64,000 bases of DNA. Source: Euprymna scolopes. Taxonomy: Eukaryota > Mollusca > Cephalopoda > Sepiida > Sepiolidae. The stretch lies in contig CM044508.1 in assembly GCA_024364805.1 (NCBI GenBank), forward strand, positions 19,317,926 to 19,381,925, given 5' to 3'. Of the stretch, positions 1 through 10,636 are shown in pieces. Position 1 is the first letter of the stretch; the number at the start of each line of letters is the position of its first letter. The notes beneath the pieces were generated by a model. It did no database searches. It was not told the origin of the DNA and saw only the letters and a list, made by a program, of their open reading frames with translations. The position numbers were made by a program, and so were the translations under genes.

Positions 1-840
1 CTTCCCAATAAGCCTTTTTGTAATACCTCGTTGTTTTGAGCAGTGTCTCTTCAGTTTTAGGGCGAGAATTTAGGCTGATTTCTACCATTATCACAGCGTG
101 ATCAGCATTCCGCGGTGGGCTGTGGGCATTTTTGTACAGTCATTGGGAACCGTTGTCAGAAAGAGATCAAGAACTGAGGCATGTTGATCTTGCTTGTCTG
201 GGAAACGTGTCGGAATTGTAACCAACTGAGATAGGGAATGGGATATAGAGAAGATATGGGTTGCGCTACCAGCTACCTCTGTGGGATTAGAGAATCCTAG
301 CCAGTTACTGTGGTGGACATTGAAGTCACCAAATACATGTATCTGTGCGCTAGTATCGATGGAGAGTGCTATATCTATGCTGTCTGAGACTTTGTTTATT
401 AGGATACAGTCTTGGTTTTAGTGAGAGCGGTAGAGAAAATACAAGTAGCTAATATTGTGTTGCATATTTAGTCTGAAGCACATAAAGGTCTGGTAGTCTG
501 ATTCTAGTTTTATTTCTCTAGTCAGGGGGAGGGTGTTACGAATATAGACTCCAAGTCCATTCATATGTCTGTCCGAGTCCTTACTGTAGAGTGGGAGATA
601 ACCAGGCATGTTAAAGTGGTTAGAGGGAATGGAGAAGTGAAGGTTAGTTTCACTTAATGCTAAGATATCCGGGGTGTTTACAAGGAGAAATGACTCAACA
701 TCATCTAAGTTAGTTCTAAGCCCGCGGATATTAGTAAATGCAAGCCTCAAGGGAGGAGGCAGGTTGGTTTTCTTTGAGTTTGGTCCTGGTTTAAACGTAA
801 CTTTTGCTTGAGCTGTCATTTCATTTTATTTTATTTAAAT
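1..840 (-). mobile_element. LINE family 1 (LF1) copy A, endonuclease end, runs off the window
   Basis: This is the N-terminal part of an APE-type LINE protein on the minus strand. An open frame from 819 down to 418 starts MTAQAKVTFKPG and holds LAFTNIRGL and ALSETNLH, two parts of the apurinic-type endonuclease fold that nicks target DNA. The continuation at 417-1, in another frame, encodes the GDFNVHHSNWLGFSN block, so at least one frameshift separates them. It is close to the copy at 13093-14754. The 5' UTR seen in other LF1 copies is missing: homology stops near 840, where a different repeat begins. The rest of the element lies left of base 1. Clade is judged Jockey/CR1/Rex1-like from motifs only. 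Confidence 0.9.
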
Positions 841-844
841 TTGT

Positions 845-1494
845 GTTTCAGAATACCCGCGCTAGCTAATTACCGATAATTAGTCATCGAAACCGTTATT
901 TTAGTTTATCTATCATCGGCAAGGTTATGTTACCATGTCGTCACTTAGCAACTATTATAGAACCACGAGCTGTGAAAATTCTGTTGTGGATAAGTTGATA
1001 ACATGTTTTGAGGTTTGTTTGTTTTTTTTTTGTTTGTTTGTTTGTTTTTTGGTGTGTGTGTGTTTTTGTTTATTTATTTATTTTTTTTTGCATGATGTGG
1101 TCTCTAGGTTAAAACTCCGCACGTAAATGTCTACTTTTTTTCATTAACTGCAAAGAATTTATAAGACTGGAAAATTTACATGTTTTTGTTGTTGTTGGTG
1201 TTGTTGTTGTTTTTGCATGATGCGTTCAGAAGCTTCTAACCCGGCACGTAAATTAGTTTATGTTTTCTTTTTCGTTAACCGTAAAGAAGTTTATATGAAG
1301 TAATTTAAAAAACAAACAAACAGTAGGTTATCTAAGGTGCAATGTGGAATAACATATTTTGGACGAACTTACTGCAAGGAGGCATGGGAAGCTTCTTCCT
1401 GGGCGTTACCGCGGATTTCGGTGACAATAAAAATATAGGTGTGCGATATTCCTTGATCAACATTTATACCGAGCAACGTCGGGTCTCCCTGCAA

Positions 1495-1495
<1 letters not shown>
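845..1495 (+). repeat. Dispersed repeat RA, copy 1, with two B-box-like units
   Basis: This stretch aligns by eye with 55810-56405 over most of its length. Shared blocks include CTGTGAAAATTCT, GGTGCAATGT and GACAATAAAAATATAGG. Inside are two diverged ~40 bp units, at about 1089-1128 and 1214-1253, of the form GCATGA...GGTT...CCGCACGTAAAT. The better copy at 55137-55172 contains GGTTCAAACCC, which matches the B box of a tRNA-type RNA polymerase III promoter. The 63-residue frame at 935-1126 is inside this repeat and is not a gene. The right edge runs into a (TA)n tract. Family unknown; a SINE-like or composite element is possible. Confidence 0.65.

Positions 1496-1584
<89 letters not shown>
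1495..1584. repeat. (TA)n microsatellite
   Basis: About 45 uninterrupted TA dinucleotides. Frames across it translate as IYIYIY on both strands and are not genes. It is followed by a short TG-rich stretch. Confidence 0.99.
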
Positions 1585-1586
<2 letters not shown>

Positions 1587-1715
1587 GCTTGTGAGTGTGT
1601 GTATGTGTGTGTTTGTGTATTAAAAGAAATATGAGGAATAAAAGTTATTTTTAACTTTATTAAGTTTTCATAACAATTAATGAAAAGTAACGGGGACATT
1701 AAGAAAATACCTTTT

Positions 1716-1775
1716 TAGGCCATCATATTTCGAAGCGGAATGATTCTCAGAACAGCGTCGAAATGTCATGGCCTA
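1716..1775. other. Inverted repeat with hammerhead-like motif
   Basis: Arms around AGGCCATCATATTTCGAAG and CGTCGAAATGTCATGGCCT are imperfect inverse copies. On the minus strand, TTCTGAGAATC and CGCTTCGAAAT resemble the CUGANGA...GAAA halves of a hammerhead ribozyme, but the first half appears to lack bases compared with the copy at 40431-40482. A degraded relic at best. Confidence 0.35.
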
Positions 1776-1984
1776 AGGAGAGTTTTTTTTAATTAATATT
1801 CTATTTTACTTTTCCTTATTGTTCTAATGATATAAGAAATATATTATAACTTTTATTTCTCATTATTAATTTAATATATGCGTTTCTCTTTATAGTGTTA
1901 AGCTTTTCTTATCTTGATAAGTTTTGCTTTCTTTCTTTCTTTATTATCTATTCTTCGATAACATTATATATGTATACATATAGA

Positions 1985-2018
1985 TACACACACACACAAA
2001 CACACACACGCATATATA

Positions 2019-2063
<45 letters not shown>

Positions 2064-2297
2064 TGACAATAAATGAAAATGATATTCCGACAAGATGGAA
2101 AGATGGAAATGGCATCATATTTTTTTAACTATCTAAACAGACATATGACCTTAAAAGAATCTCACTCATTCTACAACGCGATAAACTGATTGAAAGGCCA
2201 ACAACTTTTTCTTTCTGAAATGGAACAAAGACTTCTTTTTTTTAGTGGTATTAATCACCCTAGGCAAAACGTGGATTAAAATATAACCTGGTTTGTT

Positions 2298-2358
<61 letters not shown>

Positions 2359-2581
2359 TCATAATTTAAAAAAAGAATTCGCTACAATTTAACTCAATTA
2401 CACAACGTCACTTGCCAAATAAACACACACTCACACACTCATATACATATATATAAATATAATATATATTTATATTCGTATTTATATATATAATAATATA
2501 TATAAATATAATATATATTTATATTTATATATATTATTATATATATATTTTACATATATACATACATAGATATATATATAT

Positions 2582-2623
<42 letters not shown>

Positions 2624-2640
2624 TAACAGTTATATATACT
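1985..2640. repeat. CA/TA microsatellites and AT-rich simple sequence
   Basis: (CA)n then (TA)n at 1985-2058, a second (TA)n at 2304-2352, and mixed ATATAAATATA-type sequence at 2440-2635. The intervening bases at 2060-2300 show no recognisable gene. Confidence 0.95.
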
Positions 2641-2642
2641 AG

Positions 2643-2995
2643 TTGTGGATCAGTTGATTAAGTACCTGGTGAAATCCAGGTGTAAAAGTTAGATACCTGG
2701 AGATTGAAGCTTTGCATTTCAGTGCAGACGACCCAAAAATACAATATTGAATTACTTTGGAACTCTATCGAGTCATGTCCGATGGTACGAAAGCATGCTA
2801 CTCTGTTTATTATATAAAGGGTCCTGTTCGAAATTCTCCGAATATTTTCAAGTTTTACATTGAAATTTCCGAGTTCGACAGAAACATTCGCCACTTAGGC
2901 GAAATACACCTCGAGAAGATCGGGCGTTACATCGATCGAAACGCTGGGCAGATAAAACTCGAGATGAGAACAGTAGTCCGAAGAACATAAGTAAT
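2643..2995 (+). repeat. tRNA-headed SINE, copy S1
   Basis: The left part begins GTGGATCAGTTGATTAAGTACC, with the TGG..CAGT.G.TTA.AG.AC pattern of a tRNA-derived A-box head. The right part (from about 2795) carries a body shared with 29840-30000 and 36150-36335: GCTACTCT, a GTTCGA..TT.TC block, TTACATCGATCGAAAC, and a tail ending TAGTCCGAAGAA. Tail copies on the minus strand are at 28085-28175 and 29575-29665. This layout, tRNA head plus conserved body, is known for cephalopod SINEs. Assignment to a named family is not possible from here. Two overlapping frames of 77-78 codons inside it are chance. Confidence 0.7.
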
Positions 2996-3835
2996 TCGAG
3001 CATTCGCTAATCTATCTCAGTATTGTGCACAAGTTAATACCTACTAGTACATAAGAATGCATCAATTTTTTAGAATTCATCACGTCATTATAAGAATTTA
3101 GTAGTTTTGTCTGACACGGTTCAGTTTAGAATAGTGTTTTTGATAGAATAGAAAGTACCATTTCATCCTTACCGTATGTCTTACTCGGAAATTGCGAACC
3201 AGTGTTACTCTAGGAAAAGTTTGCAATTATATTGAGCCGGAGAGTTTGGCGCAATGTTTTTCATTCATCATTTATTAATATGAATTATGCGTTTGTTACA
3301 TTGTAATATGAGTATAGTTGTCTAAAAATTAATAATTACCCTATTAAAAAAATTATTCATGACAAAAATATTTCCATCACAAAAAAGATATTTATTCGAT
3401 TATTTATAAAAGATATTTTAAAAATCATTTCAATTATAAAATTATTTTATTTGCTCATTTGTGAATAATCAAAATAATTGTTGAAATCAAATCATTATTT
3501 GGCGTAAAACATATCGTTCACATTTATTTGAAATTTATTTTGTTTAGAACCAGTTCGCAGTTTTTATTTTACTGCGTTTTTATTATTAAAAAGCTGCAAG
3601 GACTTCCGAAGCGCATATTAAATTAGAAGGTGGGAAAGTACATGTGTTCACTTGATTTAATCAAAAATTGTACATTGACAAGGATTTTAATCAGAGAAAA
3701 TGAGCTGATAAAACGAACAAAATAGTCCAAATAACTGTTACCGAAGGCAATAATATTGTGATACGGTTAAAAACGTTTTGGTATGTTTTGGGTTTTGGGT
3801 GAGTTATATCATTATCGATGTTTTTAAACAAAAAA
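2996..3835. other. AT-rich DNA, nothing recognised
   Basis: No open frame of note, no repeat shared with the rest of the window that I could see. Rich in short A and T runs. Confidence 0.6.
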
Positions 3836-3837
3836 TA

Positions 3838-3995
3838 TATATATTATTTAATTGGAATTCATTGATTTATTAATGTTATTCATTGCGAACAATTATCCTC
3901 GTCTTTTTTTTTATTAGTTGCTTCGGCCAGAGGAAAAGTTGGTCGAAACGTTGTGAAACAAAAGATAATTGTCCGCAATAAATGAAATTAAAAAA
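3838..3995 (+). repeat. Inverted-repeat element with hammerhead-like GAAACG motif
   Basis: Arms at about 3871-3900 (ATTCATTGCGAACAATTATC) and 3962-3990 (GATAATTGTCCGCAATAAAT) are near inverse copies. Between them, 3919-3953 reads GGCCA...TGGTCGAAACG, a stem followed by GAAA. The left arm and its flank recur at about 9455-9530. This could be a relic of a Penelope-like or retrozyme-like element, but the first catalytic half is poor. Confidence 0.35.
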
Positions 3996-4446
3996 ATTCT
4001 ATTCCCTGAAAAGAATTATACCAGCTGCTTATTTTTTTTAAATTAATTCCCCCCCCCAAAAAAAAATTATTTTCCATGTGGGAGTATTTTTCTCGTTTTA
4101 AATGTTGATTATTTATTTTTCCAATTAAAATACCATTTCGTTTTCATTTTGCCATCTGTTTATTATCATTTCCTGGCTGTGGATATAATTCTGCGTCGGT
4201 AACAATCGGTTTTATATCGTTCAAAGATTTCGCCCAGTATTTTATATAATTCCTTATTATAATTATTCAATTGATTTATTAGCAAGTTTTATAATAGCGG
4301 AAAACGTTTAGTGGATTGAACGTTTCAACGGAGGAAGAGAGAGCTACTGTTTATTTAAACATATCTATTCATTATTAACGTTTTGATCGAGCAAATTTAA
4401 TAAACATTAGATTTTATCGATGATTTACTGTTTGCATTTTTTTTAC

Positions 4447-5060
4447 ATGTGGTCAGCACTTATCAAGGCCCGGAGGCCACTCGGGGATAAGGGTTATTGT
4501 GTGTGCAGTAATTAATGAGACAATATCGTAGTAATCGTTAGTAATGGAGATCTGATAAAGTGCCTTACTTAAGGGGGCGGTTCATCAGGAATTTGTTTAT
4601 GTTGGACTTGAAAACATCCAAGTTGTAGTCAGGGGGGAAACAGGCTAACGGAAGAGAGTTGCACAGGCGTGCACTTCTAAGAAAGAAGCTTTGTTCGTGG
4701 AATCAACGTTTTGATTTAGGCACAGATAAAGAGTGGGGAAAATTACTGACAGTGGTTTCAGCTAGACGGGTGTTTTTCACGAACGATTGGCGAGCGGGAC
4801 CAGAGATTAGAGCTTAGATGAACACTTCCCATGGAAATAACAATAAAACAATGACAGGCTCGCAACGTCCCTTCTGTGGGAGAGAAGTTGCAGGGAAGAG
4901 AAAATGGCACCCCCCAAATACGGAATATATATCAGCCGCTCCGCGTGTCAGCCATTGTATTATTTTGATCCTTTGAAGTAAGGTTCTCACCTTCTGCGTA
5001 ATTTTCAAAACGTTTAGGCTGATGTAACCTGCGATTTGTTCTGCAGTCCGAAGTATCCTC
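4447..5060 (-). mobile_element. LINE family 2 (LF2), 5'-truncated 3' end
   Basis: Read on the minus strand, this aligns with the 3' end of the LF2 copy at 40550-42440. It encodes fragments of the C-terminal part of a reverse transcriptase ORF, including residues like the family's LWNSL and a FKS.(I/M)NKFL tail, then an untranslated end containing AACCCTTATCC. Related 3' ends lie at 51770-52195 and 58010-58345. The 5' truncation is expected for target-primed insertion. The 82-codon minus frame at 4814-5062 lies mainly in the decayed coding part. Confidence 0.75.
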
Positions 5061-5224
5061 ATCTAGAAGAATCTGAAACGTAAGATGGCATCTTCACTGC
5101 CCACATCATTTCTGATTCAAAATAACCGTGTTTTCTGTGTCTCAGAGTAGAATGGGCGATTACATTCGTATAAGTAACGATACAGGCTGTAATGCATATC
5201 TTTATTTCGTTTATTTTAATTTAG

Positions 5225-5590
5225 TAATGTATATTTAAAGTGATCATATGCGATCATTTTTTTAATTACATTTTCACCCCAAACAAGGCGATTGCAACTT
5301 TGATGTAGGGGTTACTATCCGGGACATAAGCTACAGGGGTACTATGTATGGAGTTGGGCAGCAAGATGTCGGTTCACGTTACACTTGAACTTCTGCATGT
5401 CAGTACAGTTGGGGAAGCAGAACCCGGAAGGAATTCCAAAATCTAGCGGTTCAAAGGAAGAAACTACTGGAGTAGATGGCTCTCGTACATCTAGGGATCT
5501 CTATTGTGAAGGGGTGGGATTTTGCTGCTTGTCGACTTTGTCGGGGGTATTTACGTCATGGGGATACAAGTGCGTGCAGTTTATTTCTAA
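5225..5590 (-). mobile_element. LF1 copy G, 5'-truncated 3' end
   Basis: The minus strand matches 15770-16090 of the full LF1 element: the coding end (..CFPNC.D...FKC.V..H) and the 3' UTR ending in TGTTTGGGGTGAAAATGTAA. Only the last ~360 bp are present, the usual footprint of an aborted reverse-transcription insertion. The 74-codon plus frame at 5385-5609 is antisense to it. Confidence 0.85.
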
Positions 5591-5599
5591 AAAGTTATT

Positions 5600-7030
5600 T
5601 AGTCATTAACATCCATGTTCTGATTTTCGTCTAAGTGCGTAATATTTTTCATTAGCTGCAACTAAAAGTCAAATGATTTTCTTTTCTTTACATAATTATC
5701 TAATTCATATAACATGTGCTTAGAAGAATAATACAATTACCAGAAGAGAGTTGCTAACTTTTGAAGAGCATATCTTTATTTTATAAACGTTTTTTCTGGA
5801 TATTTTTAAAATATTTTCACTGCTGAGTTTCCATCCCGGAACTAGTATCATTTCGCTTGTAACATCGTCAGACTGCAGTCAGTGTTAGTTCATTAGCTGA
5901 GAGTTAAGAAGGGAAATTGTATTTTGTTTTAAGTGCATAGTTTTATTAGTATTGTTTTGTTTTATCGTTTTAAAATAAAACGTAACAAGACCTGCTATTT
6001 ACTTTCGACATAAATCTGTCTTAAAACCAATCCTATTGGTTCTGCCTACAGTATTTAATATTTTAAATAACCAAGTGTCCGATGTTACATGACAAAGTTT
6101 CTGATAGCGTTCTCATTGCTAACCGCACATATTGAATAGCCGTATCATAAGAAACTCAGTTATTGTTTATTCTCTCTCGATAAGTCAATTGTAGAATATT
6201 TTTCTTCCATTTTGAATTTTCTCTGTTAAAAATCATTTGGCCTTGCGCAATGACGCATGCGCCGTTGGCGTCTTCTAGTTCAATGCAGGAGCAAGAAGTG
6301 AAGTAAAAGAAAGACATTTTTTTTAAGTTGAACGTCGGAAGACAAATGTACAGACACGTAAAGAGAAGAGAAAGAAACAATCAAGTAATAAAATTATAGA
6401 CCATCGATATTTGTTTTGCGCTGTATAAAGAATTCAAAATTACTCGATTCTAACTCCGCTTTCTGCGTTTCTGTCGCCAGCTAAACGCAGCTACACGTAT
6501 GGACAATTTATGTATTTATGTATGAGTTTTTAAATATACTTCAAAATAAGCCTATAACCGAATGACAGAGACAGCAGAAATGTATAGATTCAGCTTCAAC
6601 TTGGAAATGAAATAAAGTAATGAAGAAATACAATAGTTATTGTTTCTTGTCTTTTTTTTTTTTAGAAAAAAAAAGAACATTAAACCGAATAAAACTAAAT
6701 AAAACTGAAATAAGAAAACACTACAAATCAATTGTGGCTTATACCAATTCACTGGGGAATATATGAGCAATGGAAGCAAAGAATCGAACATTGTCCAGAA
6801 TCAATAGATATATTAAACAACAGAAAACCAGAGAAAGTAATAACTCTGCAAACAAATAATTTCGTTTAAAGAAAATATATTTAAAACATAATTGACTTAC
6901 CAAAGTATATATATATATACGATTTTTTCTGGAAAACAAAGCGTTTACATGCTGATAGTTGCGACGTGAACCGTGTACGGTGTATGCACTGAAGCGAGCG
7001 GTGTCTAATTCTTTATTTTTTCGTTTCATT
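5600..7030. other. AT-rich DNA, no feature recognised
   Basis: Several short frames (74-96 codons) have low-complexity or hydrophobic translations and no family signature. A T/A homopolymer patch lies near 6650-6672. Confidence 0.55.
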
Positions 7031-7039
7031 GTTTTTAGT

Positions 7040-8100
7040 TTCTGTTGTTCTCATAAATGAAGAGGCCCCATCCCTGGGGCTTTATCTTTATTTCTATAGA
7101 ACATATATAGATATCGGTATATTCCATTATAGTTCTTTACAACTCGAACACTTATTGTAGAACATAATTTCCTTCTTCCAAACTGAGCATAGAAACATAG
7201 TCTGTCTTTCTTATTTTGTAGTTTTACTGGATTCCAGGACAAGAATTTATCTTGTCTGATTGAGTAGCATTCTACATGATGTTACATGAGACAACATCAC
7301 TTGTGAAATATGTGCATTATTCCTCGACGAAGCTAGTGTGGGTTTGCCATACAGAGAAGATCTTATGTAGGCCGTGATTACTATGTGATTTTGAATATTA
7401 GGTCAGAGTTTGCTTGTAGAGAACACTACCCCCATGCCAGATTGTCCTACCACACCACTGCATAGATATACCTTAGGCATCCGAGAATAGTGTTTAGAAG
7501 TCGTTCAAGTTCGTTCCAGTAGGCAATCAAGTTTTCTCCAGTAGACATTTAAGTTCTATTCTGTAGGTATTCAAGTTATATCTAGTAGACATTTAACTTC
7601 ATTTGTTTACGTCAGTCAAAGTTTTCAGAAATCAAGAGGCACACTACCTGAGGCTAAATCTTGAGCTCTATATCAGATATATAGATATTCGAATGTTCCA
7701 TTTAATTTATTTATCTCTCAAGCACTGAGTTAGTAAAGAAATTGAGAACATAAATTTCCTCCTCCCAATTAACCATTTTCATATGTTGTAGTATATCTTC
7801 CGTTTTGGTCTACTGGGCTTACTAGGTTTCAAGACAAGAATTCATCTAGTATAGTGGAGTATCCAGATTCGTGCTGCTACTTCAGGTAACATCACTTGAA
7901 GAAGGTGCACCATTCCTTGTATTAGCTTATATAAGTTAGCCATAGCGAGATCTTATTAAGGCAGCGAATACTATATGATTTTGAATATTTTGTCAGGGTT
8001 TACTTCTAGGGAAAAGTACCCTAATGTCTGGTTATTCTGGCAAATCCCTGTACAGAGAGACTTTAGGCACTTAACGACAGTGTCTAGTAGGCATGATGAC
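7040..8100. repeat. Diverged tandem duplication of a ~480 bp unit with a 22 bp minisatellite between
   Basis: 7040-7500 and 7610-8100 align in the same orientation. Shared blocks are ATATATAGATAT, ACAAGAATT, AACATCACTTG, TATGTGATTTTGAATATT/TATATGATTTTGAATATT and AGATCTTAT. Between them, about 7505-7603 holds four and a half units of ~22 bp of the form TCAAGTTNNNTCCAGTAGACAT. I recognise no coding capacity. The unit may be an undescribed repeat family. Confidence 0.6.
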
Positions 8101-8109
8101 GTTATATCT

Positions 8110-8500
8110 CCTACAAAACGAATTCCAATAATTATTCGGAGTCACTAACAAGCTATATCCATAAATCTACCTAGCTAAAAGTAATAAAAATCTTGTCAGC
8201 GCTACAACTAGAAATATTTAACACATTTTGTATCATAAATCTGTATTTTACCCCAAAATATAGAACATATTATAAAATAGAAAATATAAAAATGTATATG
8301 TATTCACCAAATTATAAATAAGTATTTTATTGAGTAGTATATAACAAACACAGTAGAACATTCTAATTGATTTATAGATTTTGTTAGCCTATTTCTATTG
8401 TATTCATAATATCCGTAATTGCTCCAATCATTGCTCTTCGTCCTAAACATTCACAATAAACGCTCGACTGCTTCAACAATAAAAAAGATGTTTCGCTTTC
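8110..8500. other. AT-rich DNA, nothing recognised
   Basis: No repeat partner or coding signal seen. Confidence 0.5.
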
Positions 8501-8504
8501 CTAA

Positions 8505-8871
8505 TTCCTCCCCCCCTCTCTCTCTCTCTCTTCTTTTCTGTTTTTATTTTTCTCATTGTATCAAGAACGAAACGGAACTTTCAAAAACAAAGTACTATAT
8601 TTTAATTTTTTCAAAAATTTGGCCAGCATATATGTATTGTATCCTAGTATTCGTGGAAGGTTCGTAAGTCGGCTTTAATCATTGCACACGTTTGCAGAAC
8701 GTCTGGCCATATACAATAATAAAAAATCATACCGTCCCGCTTCTCTCTCTCTCTCTCTCTTTCTCTCTCTATCTCTCTCCAATGACTATATAGAGTTTCC
8801 TTAAATACATTTTATATTTTAGAAAACGAAATTAGTGAAACAAAACTGAACCAGACAGTCCCTAACTATCT

Positions 8872-8933
<62 letters not shown>

Positions 8934-8950
8934 AAGAGAGCTAGAGAAAG
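8505..8950. repeat. CT, TA and GA microsatellites
   Basis: (CT)n at about 8514-8531 and 8743-8778, then (TA)n followed directly by (GA)n at 8874-8939. The bases between them are AT-rich and unassigned. Confidence 0.95.
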
Positions 8951-9660
8951 AGAGAAGCAAGGAGACCAACTTGCCCGGCATTGAATAATGATCAACAAAT
9001 GTTTTACACTGCTATATTTTAATTGTCTTCAAAAATCGTAAATACTGCTTTTTAGTTGGGGACCTAGTTCAATGTAAGGAAACTTTACATGCCTCCTCGC
9101 AGTGATGTAGTCCAATATACAATGTAGTCTATATTGAACGGTAGAGAACCTAGTGTAAATTTTATAAAATTATTTTATATATAACTGCTTAAATAAAACA
9201 TTAAAATACAAAAAACTAAGTGTCATGCTTTAATACGTTTAAAATCATCTTGTTTAATCTTATTTAGTCATAGCAAATAGCTGCCATCCAGTATTCCATT
9301 TTTACAGCCATGTTGATGCTGCTGAGTCTTGGTTAAACTAAAAACGTCTTATATACGTACTATATAAATCTATAGTTCAGCACTATTCAGAACCTACATG
9401 TAAGGAGCGGTATCTACTTGAATACCTGGTAGGTTCTAAACTGTGATTACTTTATATTATTTAATTGGAATTCATTATTGAGATAAGTACTATTTATTAA
9501 TTTTTATTTATTGCGGACTATTAATAACTGGCGCTTTTAAGTAAGTTAACAGTGAATGTAATTCGATTACCTAATTCCTTACATTCCGACCAACCTAAGA
9601 TTCACAAACAATTAATGCGTAAGCCGAAAGGTTGTTTAATATCTTTAAATATATTTAAAG
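8951..9660. other. AT-rich DNA with a short repeat match
   Basis: About 9455-9530 resembles the left arm of the inverted-repeat element at 3838-3995 (TTATTTAATTGGAATTCATT). Nothing else was identified. Confidence 0.5.
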
Positions 9661-9745
9661 AATAATAATATATATATATTTGGTGTTCTAAAAAATTAAA
9701 TATATATATATATATATGTTGTTTTGAAAAAAGAAAAACTGAATG

Positions 9746-9791
<46 letters not shown>

Positions 9792-10397
9792 GCGTGTGTG
9801 TGTGTGTGTGGATGTGTGTGTGTACTTATACTGGCACTCACAAGATAATACATTCGACGGTGTAACATCAAGCTCCCAATTTCGATATACGATTTGAATA
9901 TGTATATGTATGTATATGGAGAGGGACAGAGAGCCGTACAGAAAAACTGACAGCCAGATAGAGAGAAGGTGAGATAGTATGTACGTAATATCGTAATTGC
10001 AAGAGAAAGTTTCTTACAGAGGAAATCAGTTTAAAATAAGGAAAGTTTTTATATCGTTTCAAATGTTGACAAACCTCGAAGATTATGTATATAACTATAT
10101 CTATCTATCTATATATATATATATATAACTATTTCTTTTACTCACATAAAATTAATATACGACAGTATAGATTTATGCGTAAACTTTAAGTGTTTACTTC
10201 GAAAGTGCTCAATACGTAGGTAGAGCTAGTTAGTAATTTATAAAATATATATGGCCATATATATTTTATAAATTACTCTATATACATATATATATATAAA
10301 CACTGTATTTTGTATACATGACTATATATATATATATATATATATATAAGTGCGATATATATATATATATATAAACGCACTTACAATTAACTATATT

Positions 10398-10430
<33 letters not shown>
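9660..10430. repeat. (TA)n and (CA)n microsatellite cluster with palindromes
   Basis: TA-rich tracts at about 9667-9680, 9750-9788, 10110-10127, 10322-10376 and a (CA)n(TA)n at 10400-10430. A perfect 46 bp palindrome occupies 10232-10277 (centre TGGCCA), and AAGTGCG...CGCACTT brackets a TA tract at 10347-10383. The frames at 9602-9871 and 9868-10062 are microsatellite translations. Confidence 0.85.
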
Positions 10431-10432
10431 GA

Positions 10433-10636
10433 TGTACTGGAATAACCTAACATTTATTCATAAATGAAATGAACTATACCCTCTCACGTGACTGAGAGAG
10501 AAAGAAAAAAAACAGGAAGAGACGGAGAAAATATGTCGAGTACCCCCTATGTCACCTGTATTCCCTTGTAAATAAAGCCTTTCACCCATAACCCCGTGTT
10601 TTTTGCTGTATTCTTATTTAAAGTAATGATATAACA
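10433..10636 (+). repeat. 5' LTR of Gypsy fossil 1
   Basis: Begins TGTACTGGAATAACC and ends ATATAACA (TG...CA). It pairs with 18740-18950. Preceded by a (CA)n(TA)n microsatellite. Confidence 0.9.

Noticed and set aside
1342-1623. IYIYIY-rich frames here and at 9602, 19587 and 32442
   Set aside because: Dinucleotide TA tracts are open in all frames and give this artefact.
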